DNA of 64,000 bases from Darksidea phi (lineage: Eukaryota; Ascomycota; Dothideomycetes; Pleosporales; Lentitheciaceae): positions 1-64,000 of the forward strand of contig JASJFT010000103.1 of the NCBI GenBank assembly GCA_030770425.1. The letters run 5' to 3'. The position numbers and the translations under genes are program-made. Below the pieces are notes generated by a model. The model was not told where the DNA came from and made no database searches. It worked only from the letters and a program-made list of their open reading frames with translations. Of this stretch, positions 11,218 through 20,558 are shown piece after piece. Numbering within the stretch: position 1 is the stretch's first letter; each line of letters begins with the position of its first letter.

Positions 11218-11865
11218 TCACCTTGAGGTCCATCGAGAAGCCGCGGTGAACAATGCATTCATACGTCATTACTTTTCGAACGTCGTCATTGTCATGATCT
11301 ACGGTTCCCACCGAAATACGCATTCGTTCTTCCAGACCAATGCAGCTTTTGACAGCGCACTGTTTCAACCGCGCCAGCGTAGCGTCTTGAATTTGGTCAA
11401 CCTCGTTAGTGTCATCTGTCCGAACCTGACCGTTCTTACACTTGACTGGATCGAGGGTCAGAGCTTCGACTGGATGATGAGGGTCACACCCGCGGAAACT
11501 CTCACCCGCGGAAACTCTCAAGGCTATCAAACAACTCCAGCATCTGAAGGTTCCGCAGTGTCTATTCATTCGGGAGGAAAATTCTATTACTCTTTACGCT
11601 CTACTGCCTGAAACGTTCCGGACGCTTACTATCACGGCACCCGATGAGTGTATCGTGCAATGGATAGACGTGAACCTTGTCGGAATGTAGACTGTACTCG
11701 ATTATAAGGGGCCGGAGAGCCGCTTGATCTGGAAAAAGATGCGCGACGTGAATGTCATTTCCAACCCATCTAATGTCCAGAAACTGACACTCACTTCGAC
11801 TCCTTCCATAGAGGAGATGTAGGATCGGCCGCATGCGAAGTTACTGTGGGCGTGGCAGTGTAGAT
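11195..11865 (+). pseudogene. Relic of an F-box/LRR-like protein gene
   Basis: The plus frame from 11195 reads LVNLVSVICPNLTVLTLDW and continues to MMRVTPAETL. A 16-bp tandem duplication at 11489-11520 then shifts the frame. Leaving out one copy joins AETL directly to KAIKQLQHLKVPQ and on to LLPETFRTLTITAPDECIV. In-frame TAG codons follow at 11688-11690 and 11820-11822. Both could be CAG changed to TAG, as RIP does, and readable residues continue after each. The alternating Leu pattern and 'CPNLTVLTL' recall the repeat region of fungal F-box/LRR-like proteins, but family assignment is weak and the 5' end is not found. Confidence 0.45.
11489..11520 (+). repeat. Perfect 16-bp tandem duplication causing a frameshift
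   Basis: The unit cccgcggaaactctca occurs twice back to back (11489-11504 and 11505-11520). Since 16 is not a multiple of 3, it moves the relic out of frame exactly here. Perfect identity suggests a recent event. Confidence 0.95.
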
Positions 11866-12021
11866 CATCCGCTGTCTGAGCGCATCGTTCAATTTCTCCT
11901 AAGATCTCACAATCGCTTTCGGGATACTCTACATCATAGTCTACATGTCAACGACAAATATTATGAAGCATCCATTATATACAGAACCCTTACGATTTAC
12001 CTTTTCCGTGTCATAATTTAC

Positions 12022-12957
12022 CTAAATATACCCTGATTCGGGTCTTTCGTACCACTCGCTCCAGTAAAATGCGTTGTCGAGATTGTTATACATGTCAACG
12101 TATGCGCTCGTGTCCATGTACATCCATCCCACTTCCTCATGTTCATGATCAGTTTCGCCGTCTTCCCACCCCTCGGCCACAGTAGCAACCCTGGGCTCTT
12201 GCCAATTCGTAGTCAGAATCTTGACGGTTTTAAATAACGTATCTAGCGAGCGGAGGCAAGCGTCATCCACGAATAAGCAAAAGTTCCATCGTGGGGGAAG
12301 ACATAAAATAGGGTGATTCGTATCATGTGCGTCATTGCTGAGTAGCTTCTCTCGAATTTGCGAACTTCCACCATACCTCTCCGGGTTGCGAAACCGTGGC
12401 GTTAGATGGCCGGCGACCCATGCGCGAAAAGCATGGCGGACAGTGTGCGAGTCGGCGTCTGCGAGCGTCTTCTCGTCTTCGATGATGGTCAGCTCGTGGT
12501 GGGCGATAAGTTCATCTTGTTTCGCGTGTGACAAAGTTACCGAGACGCTTGAACGCAACCCTTCGAGCATACGCGCCCACGGTTCATCGGTGTCCACGCC
12601 ATAGCTAGTACGGAACACAACGAAACCCCACGGCGCGCCGGGATGTAGGGCGTAGTAGCTGAGGCTGGCATCAATCTCATCATAATCTTTTCGGAAACCC
12701 GTACTAGCCTGTTCAAGTTCCGTCTTCACCACTTCCAAGCGCTTGAGGGCGTCTTCGACGTCTTTCTTACTGACCCGTTGCGTTGATTCTGCATCTTCCG
12801 CGCGTGGAATTGGGGGCGTGGGCTTGGAGCGGTCGGACATTGAGTGTTGGTGTTGGCTTGGCGTCGTAATGAGCGAGGCTAGGATGCCCGGGCGTGCCGT
12901 ATGTGGAACCAAGAGACCTGGGCGCTTGATTGGAAACGGCAGGCGACGAATTCGCAT
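12022..12957 (-). CDS. Fungal-specific uncharacterised protein with WGFVVFRTSYG motif
   Basis: A single open exon of 311 aa. The conserved part begins near DALKRLEVVKTELEQ and carries APWGFVVFRTSYG at about residue 111. That motif is recurrent in a large set of unannotated fungal proteins of 200-300 aa (WGFVIYRxTYxDD). It ends with Trp/Tyr-rich VGWMYMDTSAYVDMY and FYWSEWYERPE. No catalytic motif, signal peptide or membrane span is seen. ATG 12957 gives an Arg/Pro-rich leader of 39 residues that could be a mitochondrial presequence or non-coding. ATG 12840 (MSDRSKPTPP) is a good alternative start. It reads toward the F-box-like relic. Confidence 0.65.
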   Translation of the reverse strand: MRIRRLPFPIKRPGLLVPHTARPGILASLITTPSQHQHSMSDRSKPTPPIPRAEDAESTQRVSKKDVEDALKRLEVVKTELEQASTGFRKDYDEIDASLSYYALHPGAPWGFVVFRTSYGVDTDEPWARMLEGLRSSVSVTLSHAKQDELIAHHELTIIEDEKTLADADSHTVRHAFRAWVAGHLTPRFRNPERYGGSSQIREKLLSNDAHDTNHPILCLPPRWNFCLFVDDACLRSLDTLFKTVKILTTNWQEPRVATVAEGWEDGETDHEHEEVGWMYMDTSAYVDMYNNLDNAFYWSEWYERPESGYI

Positions 12958-13217
12958 AATGGACAGACACGGCTGCGTGGTGACGATGTGTGGTACGTAG
13001 CGCCGCCGTTCGGATCGTTAAGCGTCTACCGCCATACCTCAACCGCAATTGTGACAGACTAAAATAGAGTACAGCCAAGAATTTCTGGCTCTATTTCGAG
13101 TTTCGGGGTGACTTGGGACGCTAGGAGTAGGGTTTTCCATATGATGTGGTGAAATCGACCAATGTACGTATCTGAGTTCGAGTGAGCGCCGGATTGCGGG
13201 TAAGATGACTTTATACT

Positions 13218-13245
13218 AAGCTGCGCACATCAGCAAGCTGCGCAC
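13218..13245 (+). repeat. Direct 11-bp pair at the transposon left end
   Basis: aagctgcgcac occurs at 13218-13228 and 13235-13245, 17 bp apart. Such sub-terminal repeats are usual transposase-binding sites. The outer boundary and target-site duplication were not resolved. Confidence 0.6.
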
Positions 13246-13284
13246 CCCACCAAAACGCGCGAAAACGCGTCCACCTTTTTGACC

Positions 13285-14258
13285 ATGGCTCGACAACCAC
13301 AAGCTCAATCTCTAGCAAAAGAAGGCAGGCTTCAGCTTGCTATTGTCTCAATGAAGTCTAATCCTCGTATATCAATTCGTGCAGCTGCTGCAGCCTATGA
13401 CGTACCAAAATCTACCCTCCGGACGCGCCACCGCGGTATCCTCCCAAAATACGAGATAAAGTCTGTCAACCAAAAGCTGTCACCTGTCGAAGAGCAGTCG
13501 CTTGTTCGCTGGATCCTAGACCTTGATCGACGGGGCTTTCCCCCACAGATTATTGACGTACGACGAATGGCAGACATTTTACTCGCTGCTCGCGGCGAGC
13601 AGCCCCCTCCAAAGCCTATAGGCAAGTGCTAGGTGTCGCGCTTTGTCAACCACCAAGCAGAGCTCCAGACGAAGTAGGATAGGAAGCTACACTCGCAGCG
13701 CGCTCTCTGTCAGGATCCAGTCAAGTTCAAGGCTTGGTTTAAGCTTGTAGACGACACGCGCCAGACGTATGGGATCCTCGATCGAGATACCTATAACTTC
13801 GACGAGATAGGGTTTATGATGGGGGTCGCTAGCACGTCATGGGCGTCGTCATGGGCTTCGACGAACTCAAAGGCATTGCGATCGATCGCTAAGGTTGTCA
13901 CCAGCTCAGATAGAGTTGGTCGAGCAGCTGCTATCCATCCAGGTAATCGCGACTGGGTCACGATAATTGAGTGTATTAGCGCGTCTGGCTGGGCGCTCCT
14001 ACCAGTCGTGATCCTGTCAGGAAAGCGATGTTAGCTGCTACGCTCCTCTCGTACGGACGCGAGGTGTCTGAGCTAGCGCGTAATCGGATCTTTCATGTTG
14101 ATAAGCAGGACTTCCTCAGTATCTATCGGCGTATCAGGCCTACTATATTGACAGAGCAGAGTATTATCAACGGGTTCCCCGCGACAGGTTTAGTCCTACA
14201 CTGTCCTGAGCGCGTCTTATCATCGCTTACTATAGTCCGAACGCCGTCTCCCCTATAG
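13285..14258 (+). pseudogene. Fot1/pogo transposase, deleted and stop-interrupted
   Basis: ATG 13285 opens MARQPQAQSLAKEG, a typical start of the family. Stops lie at 13630-13632 (TAG where a Trp of the NWVSRF motif is expected) and 13675-13677 (TAG, again probably Trp), both explicable by C-to-T on the other strand, as in RIP. YNFDEIGFMMG carries the first catalytic Asp. A 17-codon in-frame insertion at about 13840-13890 separates ASTS from KVVTSSDRVGR. After WALLPVVILSGK the text jumps near 14024-14044 directly to LSYGREVSELARNRIFHVDK and PERVLSSLTIVRTPSP. The stretch with the other two catalytic acids, normally about 150 codons, is missing. It cannot encode an active transposase. Confidence 0.78.
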
Positions 14259-14936
14259 CAAAACGCCGATAGTGAGTAGCGCTGGATAGTAGAGACGCCT
14301 CATACAGCTGCTCAGCTTGAGCAGTAGGTTCGACTAATCCGTGACCGCCTTGGTCGTCAATCGTAGAGTCCTATAAGCTAGGCCCTAACTCAGCTTGTCA
14401 AAGGATGTTGAATGGCGATGCATTCTGCGACGATCCTTGCAGAGGAGCCTGATACTGAGCTTGATATAGGCTAGCCGTTATTCCGATCCCGAGCTGGCGT
14501 ATATAGTTATACTACCTCTTAGGATCAATAAGGACGAGATGATCCGAGATTACTAGACTCGCTATTGGTATACTCAAGGGCTGCCTCTGTGAACGGGGGG
14601 ATAGAGGCAGCGGTGTACCGATGCGCCTGTAGCGACGCCGCCTTCCGGTTGCGTAGCTACGATGGAAGTCATGGGACAATAGATCGATGGTATGTATAGC
14701 GGCGGACGACTTTCGAGTTGGCTTTAAGACGGCCCCGCCGACACTCGTGGGGTCGCGAGATGGAGCTAGCTGTAGATAGGTAGAGCGGATGAGACTGTGG
14801 AGATAGAGGATGGAGGATGGAGTGCAATGCTCCGCAGATGAAGAAGTTTTTATAGGACGTTGAGTAGGTAGCAGGTTACGTTTTTAGCTGCTCTCAAGTC
14901 TAGTAGACTATCGTCGCTACCGCTCAACATTATGGC

Positions 14937-15011
14937 ACGCGCTACGCCCTCTCTATAAGGCTCGGAAAGTTACGCTACGGAACGCGCCACGCCCTCTTTT
15001 ATAAGGCTTGG
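14937..15011 (+). repeat. Two ~29-bp direct repeats differing by C/T transitions
   Basis: Copies at 14937-14965 and 14982-15011 both read acgcgc-acgccctct-tataaggct-gg. They differ at three C/T positions and one inserted T. They lie past the transposon coding remnant, so they may belong to its 3' non-coding part or to a second element. All substitutions being transitions fits RIP. Confidence 0.6.
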
Positions 15012-15393
15012 GCCGTTGCCCTCACAGTTATACCGTAACGCTCCAGGCAATCTCAGATAATGACTGTAACTAACAACCTTATTGCGTTTCAAGGCATTCG
15101 GGACGAAACCACAGCGAGTAAGATCTATGATACGGTATATATTCCATTGGTATTATCGTAGTAAATAATGATAAACGACTTCGTTCGAGTCGTCCCACTA
15201 TCACATGCAATCATGATGATCTGTATTTTCACCATGGAGGCTAGTTGATCGCGGCGGTATGAGTTGCAGCAGTGACACCAGGCCCTCTTGTCTATTTCCG
15301 AAGCCCAATGGGTATCTTTCCGTGCGTAAGGAGGACCGGTCGCTTACAAAGACAAAGTTGGGGTTTAACTCAAGACGCAGACTCCCCATCGCT
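15012..15393. other. Intergenic sequence between repeat debris and TAF12
   Basis: Nothing recognisable except the left flank of the hexad repeat. A plus-strand frame of 84 codons (15259-15513) contains the repeat but shows no domain outside it. Confidence 0.5.
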
Positions 15394-15465
15394 AAATTCA
15401 ACTTTGATGCCAGGTTCGATCTTAATGCCAGGCCCAACCTGGACGTCGGGCCCAACCTTGATGCG
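15394..15465. repeat. Four 18-bp degenerate tandem repeats (hexapeptide-coding on both strands)
   Basis: Units at 15394-15411, 15412-15429, 15430-15447 and 15448-15465. The plus strand reads KFNFDA, RFDLNA, RPNLDV, GPNLDA. The minus strand reads RIKVGP, DVQVGP, GIKIEP, GIKVEF, ahead of SDGESAS and a stop, and is preceded by GDIVIDDWDGNIDT. Both strands are open across the array, so the coding strand is undecided. A partial fifth unit may follow to about 15483. No gene model could be completed; TAF12 ends cleanly at 15573 and is not joined to it. Confidence 0.6.
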
Positions 15466-15572
15466 CGTATCGATATTACCATCCCAATCATCAATCACTA
15501 TGTCGCCAGGTAAATCAGTAAATCACAGACACATGCTAATGCAGTCCGGATTGCAAACGGCTGGGGGAACGA

Positions 15573-17498
15573 TCAGGTGTCCGGCTTCCCACCCATGACT
15601 TTGGCGGCTTGGACGGCATTCATCTTCTGCGTCCATCCCGCTGCAGGCACGAGCCTTCGGACCGTCCGGACGTCATCGGAAGCGTAGCCGGGAATGCGAA
15701 TGTTGTAGTTGCGCTCGAGGACTAGCTGGAGATCACGGATGTCAAGCTGTGGGGACTCGCGGAGCTTGGAGAGCTTGCAGGCGTTGCTGATGACGGTGTC
15801 CACAAAGTCGTCCGCAAGTTGTAGGATGGCCTGGATCTTGTTAGCAACCTACTCTGCATGTGATGCATAAGTTTATGCACCCACCTCCTCGACTTCCGCA
15901 GTCAGAGCCTCGTCCGACCCACCTGAGACCTGACGGACAAGTTCGTCGAGCTTGCGCTTGCTAAGCACACGATCTCCTTCCCCCTCGAGCTGGAACGGCG
16001 GGAACTTATTGATTACGGGCTGGCCCATCGGGCCGGGAGCACCGTTGGTGGGACCACTCATGGTAGGACGCGCCTGTCCCATACCCACTGGCACAGGTTG
16101 GGTGACGGTCATGTTGCGTGCGATGGGCATTTTTGGGTTGTTCAACTGTTCCCGCTCCCGACTGCCGGGAGCTTGGAAGCCGCCTGGACCGCCCTGCTGC
16201 ATTGGTGTCGCGGTGCGCTGGCCGTCAGGGTTGGAGTATGATCTTTGCGCCGCCGTGACTGCGGCCTGGTGCGTGAGCGGAATGGGTTGTCCTGTAGCGT
16301 TGGAGGTTGCTGATTGCGGGTGCGGAGAATTGGTGTGCTGTTGCTGGATGGCGTTTGCCTGATGTGGATTTATTTGCGGGCGGTGCGGCTGCCCTGGCTG
16401 GGTGAACTGCGGGTGCTGGTTTTGCTGTTGGTTCTGTTGTGAAAGCGGCGCGGGCGGCTGTCGCATAGGTTGTTGAGGCAGTGAAGGCGCTGGAGCCTGC
16501 GTGTTTTGGTGTGGTGGTTGCTGTGACTGCACGGATGCACCACCTTGCACATTTGCGAATTGTTGTGTGGGCATAGCCTGGCCCCCCTCGACCTTGATCT
16601 GCGGCTCTTCTTTGATGTTCGGCTGGGACGGTTGCCGTTGCTGTGTCGCGGGGGGTTGCTGTGGTTGTTGCGCTGGTTGCCCTTGAGTCTGCTGCTGAGC
16701 ACGGCGCTGGTCTTGTTCGGCCTTGTTCTGTGCTTGTTTCTTCCTGAAGCTTTCCACATACTCCTTCGCGACCGCATATTCCTTCTCCATGGCCGCTTTT
16801 TGGGACAACAGCTCCGCCGGAACTTCCTGTCCGGACTTTTGCCGTTGTTCCATCATGTTGTTCAGCATTTTGATGCGCTGCGTCGCTCGATGCTGCTTGT
16901 TCAGGGCCATCAGGTAGCTGTTCCTCATTTCCTTAATCTTCGCATCGCCCTCCGGTGTGCCGTCTTGCGGGCCCACCACAGGCAACCAGTATTTGAAGCC
17001 CTGGACATGCTTAACGATCTCGGGTTCGAACTGGGCCTGCGGGTTCGCTTGCGGCGGACGCTGACCTTGGGCGGGATTCACCGACTGCTGCATCGGCTGC
17101 TGCTGCTGCTGCTGCTGTTGCTGTTGCTGTTGCTGTTGTTGTTGGGCAGACTGTTGGTCGTTCGTGGGCTGCGAGGCCTGCTGGCTGGGTTGGCTTTGCT
17201 GACTGGGCTGTCCTGGATTCTGCTGCTGCGCTTTGAGCTTCGCGCGGTAGGTCCGCTCCTGTGCAATCAGTTTCGATGACCAATCTTGCAGTTTCTGGCG
17301 CGCCTGGTTGTGCTCTACGTTGCCTGGAGGCTTTGTTTGCATGATGGTCCACAGGTTGTGGACTACCGGCCGGTACTTTTGCTTCATGTCATCACTCAAG
17401 CACTGCAGCTTTGGCACGTCTTCGGCCTTGAGCAGCTGCGCGCCGCCCTGTTGTTGAGGGGCAGCGCCCATGGCTCCTTGCGGCGGCGGATTGCTCAT
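15573..17498 (-). CDS. TAF12: TAF12, histone-fold subunit of TFIID and SAGA
   Basis: Exons 17498-15885 and 15836-15573 give 625 aa. The intron (48 bp, GTGGGT...AACAAG) lies inside the histone fold: EVEE joins [20 protein letters not shown]. The C-terminal 95 residues are the conserved domain, with [20 protein letters not shown] and a final [16 protein letters not shown], which pairs with TAF4-type partners in the nucleus. The first 500 residues are Gln/Pro-rich with a pure 16-Gln run, as usual in fungal TAF12. Several long plus-strand frames here (for example 16545-17279) are antisense shadows of the CAG-rich sequence. The branch site is close to the acceptor, so the exact 3' splice site could differ by a few codons. 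Confidence 0.93.
17097..17144 (-). repeat. CAG/CAA tract coding 16 glutamines in TAF12
   Basis: Sixteen consecutive Gln codons, with pure CAG at one end and alternating CAA/CAG at the other. The pure part is a likely length-variable microsatellite. Confidence 0.9.
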
Positions 17499-18507
17499 GG
17501 CGAAGAGGGTGGGCGGGGAGGCCCGTCAACCTCTCAAAAATGTTTCGCTGTGTCGGTGGACGTGCGGCCTGATACCGGAGATGGAGACGGCGGAGACGGT
17601 GAAAGAAGACGGGGGAGCGTTGAAGCGTGAGTGAGGTCTGGCGGGGTTCTATGATGGTTGAGACGGGGGCACGGAAGCGTGAATGAGTACCACCCGTACG
17701 ACTTGGCAGGCCGTGGCCATTGCGTTCTTTCAGCCGTGCCGCCTAGTCCGTACGACTACTCACGCGGAACCATTTGCGAAATACAAATGGTTACAAATGT
17801 TCGCTATTTAATGCACGGCAAAGGCAATATGTCTCTCGCGTAGAAATGGATATTTCTTGTTCCATCAAGTCCAAGACCGCAGCACTATATCCTATCTTCT
17901 TTTCGCACATAAACCACTTCACATTCTTCTCAGTTGTACCCAAGCACTGTTTCTTTTAAAACGAATTTAATCCACCGCTCAGGTCGAGATAGTCTACGAT
18001 GTGCGCAAGGGTCAATTTCCTCAGGAGCCATGGTGCATAAAACTAAGAGCTTGGACCAATGTTACTGTCGAGGGTCTAGAATTTGAGCGAAAGGAGGTGG
18101 AATTATATGCGTCAAGAGATGGCTTAGTTTTCAGTATGTTACGCTGGGGCGAAGATCGAATCGAGCCGCCATTAGTCTTCTTGTGATGTGTAACTAACTT
18201 CCAATCTACCACCCTTTTACGGCCTCGAGGGCTGAGACTTTGGTGTCCTGACACGTCGATCTGGAAGTGGCCACCCGTTACACCATTCTTCCACGTCGAA
18301 TGTCACGATCACTATACACCTTCCCTAATCGGTCATTTGCTTTGAGAGTCTCCACGAAGGCCCTCGTAGCTAATTTGTCGGAGATAGTAGGTAGGCTTGT
18401 GAAGAGGTTCTGAGTTACAGGTACCCAGGCTCCGAGGCAGCCATTGCAATCGCACGTGGCGTGACGTTCACATAGTGAAAAAAGCTGTCATATTGACTGC
18501 CGCGGCT
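17499..18507. other. Intergenic region upstream of TAF12
   Basis: About 1 kb with the TAF12 promoter and the DENND6-like 3' end. Frames of 60-114 codons exist but lack domains or splice support. Confidence 0.5.
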
Positions 18508-20057
18508 TCAACTGTCCCCGGCTGCCGATGCATTGTTAGAGCCCAACAACCCCGCGCTCGCCTCGTTTTCCAAAGAAATCTTCATGTTGAGCCAGGAATA
18601 GAAGTTAGGCGATTGACAAAAGTTTTCGTACAAGGCATCCCGTGCACGATGCCTCTGTATTGGGCCTTGTCCTCGGATTTTCACACTCGTACCATGCTTC
18701 GCTAGATTGTGTAGGAAGTCGGATACGGAGAAGCTCGCATATCGTTGATTGCCACCGGGTGAGACGACATTGGTTGTCGTAAGATAGCGATTGATGGGCG
18801 CGAGAAATTGGGCTGTCAATTCAGCAAAGTGACGTCGTATGAGGGGTCCAAGTTCGTGAGGTTGATCTCCAGATTTGAGGAGTAGTTCAATGTGGGAAAC
18901 AACAGCGTGATCCGACTTCACAAAGCGCTTGGACGGTGTATGGGCTTCGATACCTCCGCCGGGTAGATCGAGGAGCGCGTTCCGACTGGATTTGTGGTGG
19001 ATAGAATGATGTCGCTTCGCCGGTACTGGTCCGTCGAAATTTTGCAGATATAAAATATGAGGGCGCGAGCGATGGTTCGTCTCCAAGGCCCCGACGATAC
19101 GCTTCAGAAGAAATGGATTCGTTATACCGATCACAAACGGTCTAGGGGTGCCGCCGTCGATACCGATGCAGCCGAACTCCGACTGCATGGTCATATAAGG
19201 TCTAACTATTCCAGCATAAGGGACAGGGCGGACTAGGTCGACCAGCGAGGACACGGCCTCGCTTGCCAGCTGAGGTGACTTTGCAACCACGACGATGCTC
19301 TCACAAAGCACAAGCTTTTCGAACAAGATATAGAGGTCTGATATGCATGGCATGAATTGCATTATGGTGTCCCACAGACCCAGCGGCTCGTAGGCATAAA
19401 TGGAGGGAGACCTGTCCGAGATGAGCGTAGTAGGACCCGACAGGCCCTGGAGTGGAAAAGCGGAGTGTGGAGCGATATCTAGGGTGATTACGGCACCCAT
19501 AAAGGGTAGCTGCTGCCTTCCAAGCGCGGGAGGGGGCCAGGACACCATTTGCGAATATGCGGTTTCAAGCGTAGTAGGGTCACTGATGACGCCGGATACT
19601 GTCATGTGGTGGAGCAAGCGGTTGTAGAAGGAGAGAAACTGGTGATGCGAGACGAGCACGAGAGTCCGCTGGTTGAAGCTTCTCTTCATAGTGTGGTCAA
19701 ACTCTTGACGAAAGACACATGTGCCGTACAAGGAGTCGGGGCTGCCATGGGGCTTCTGCGGGGAGCCGAGGTTGATATCTGGAGAGTTGTTGCTGAGAGT
19801 AAAAGTGAAGGTAAGGTCTTCAACTGTTTCTGTGTTCTGCTGCTCGGGGAAGCTATTGAAGCAGATAGCGCTCAGATCGGCGGTAGAGAAGGGAACTCCA
19901 GGGGGATAAACAAGCTCTATCTCGGGCCCTAGGGTGCACGATCAACAGCTAGCACTGGCTGACCAAAGGAACTCAAGTGCTCGTACCTACCTACATCGAC
20001 GTTGAAGTTGCAGACGACACTGTGGTTGTCAGCGTGAGTGAAGAGCAGCTGGGGCAT
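18508..20057 (-). CDS. DENND6-type DENN domain protein
   Basis: Exons 20057-19991 and 19928-18508 (intron 62 bp, donor GTAGGT) give 495 aa. MPQLLFTHADNHSVVCNFNVDV joins GPEIELVYPPGVPFS, the family start. LYGTCVFRQEFD, KRSFNQRTLVLVSH, MVSWPPPALG, LPFMGAV and a NPFLLKRIV motif match DENND6A/B, a Rab exchange-factor family acting in endosomal recycling and cell-surface traffic; a role for the fungal protein is inferred. It faces VAC14 across about 500 bp. The C-terminus (YENFCQSPNFYSWL) is also conserved. Confidence 0.85.
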
Positions 20058-20558
20058 CCTACAAAGCTACGGCCCAGGACTGGAAACCCGTGACGGGGCT
20101 GTTTGACAGGGGCATCATGTCCGCAGGCTGGCGGGAGCGTCGATGGGGGTGCAGGATTTTGTTTTTAAGCTTCTCCATGTCAGATTATGTAGGTCCAGTG
20201 CATGCTGTGGCTGAGGGGAAGCGTGACCGTGGCTGGCGGTGACGGCGGCTGCATGCTGTCACACGCGAGCCCAACGGCGTGCAGAGGGGCGGGAAGTGGA
20301 GTGGGAGTGGGAGTGTTTGGTTTGCTGATGTGTGCTTTCATGTGTTGAGCTGGGCTGCGTCTGGGCGGACAAGCTGTCGCAGGGATCGCAGGGATCAGCG
20401 GCTGGCTGCGGTACAATGACGTGCAGAGGCACTCGAGTAAGCCTCAGCTAGTCCGCGGGGACCACAATTGAACATTTGCACACTTCCGCCTCTCGTGTGA
20501 TCATCACCCTCCGTCTCTCGCCATGTAGACGCCCCTCTCCCCTCTCCCCTCCTTCACT
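20058..20558. promoter_or_regulatory. Divergent promoter region, DENND6-like / VAC14
   Basis: 501 bp between two start codons, with CT-rich stretches close to the VAC14 start (about 20528-20555). No specific factor site identified. Confidence 0.5.

Larger units (their letters stand above)
13218..14610 (+). mobile_element. Degenerate, internally deleted Fot1/pogo-type DNA transposon
   Basis: The left side carries a direct pair of aagctgcgcac (13218-13228 and 13235-13245), typical of sub-terminal sequence in Fot1/pogo elements. Then comes a transposase open from 13285: HTH_psq-like N-terminus, HTH_Tnp_Tc5-like region and DDE start. The right inverted copy (gtgcgcagctt) is not found before 15200, so the 3' end is lost or unrecognisable. 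Coding similarity ends near 14600 after KGCSMAMHSATILAEE and a region like the Lys-rich tail of this family. Confidence 0.75.

Noticed and set aside
12840..12957. Separate short gene at the 5' end of the WGFVVFR protein
   Set aside because: It is in frame with the main ORF and is better treated as an optional leader.
16545..17279. 244-codon plus-strand frame rich in Leu
   Set aside because: It is the antisense of the CAG-rich TAF12 coding region; Leu runs are simply reversed Gln codons.
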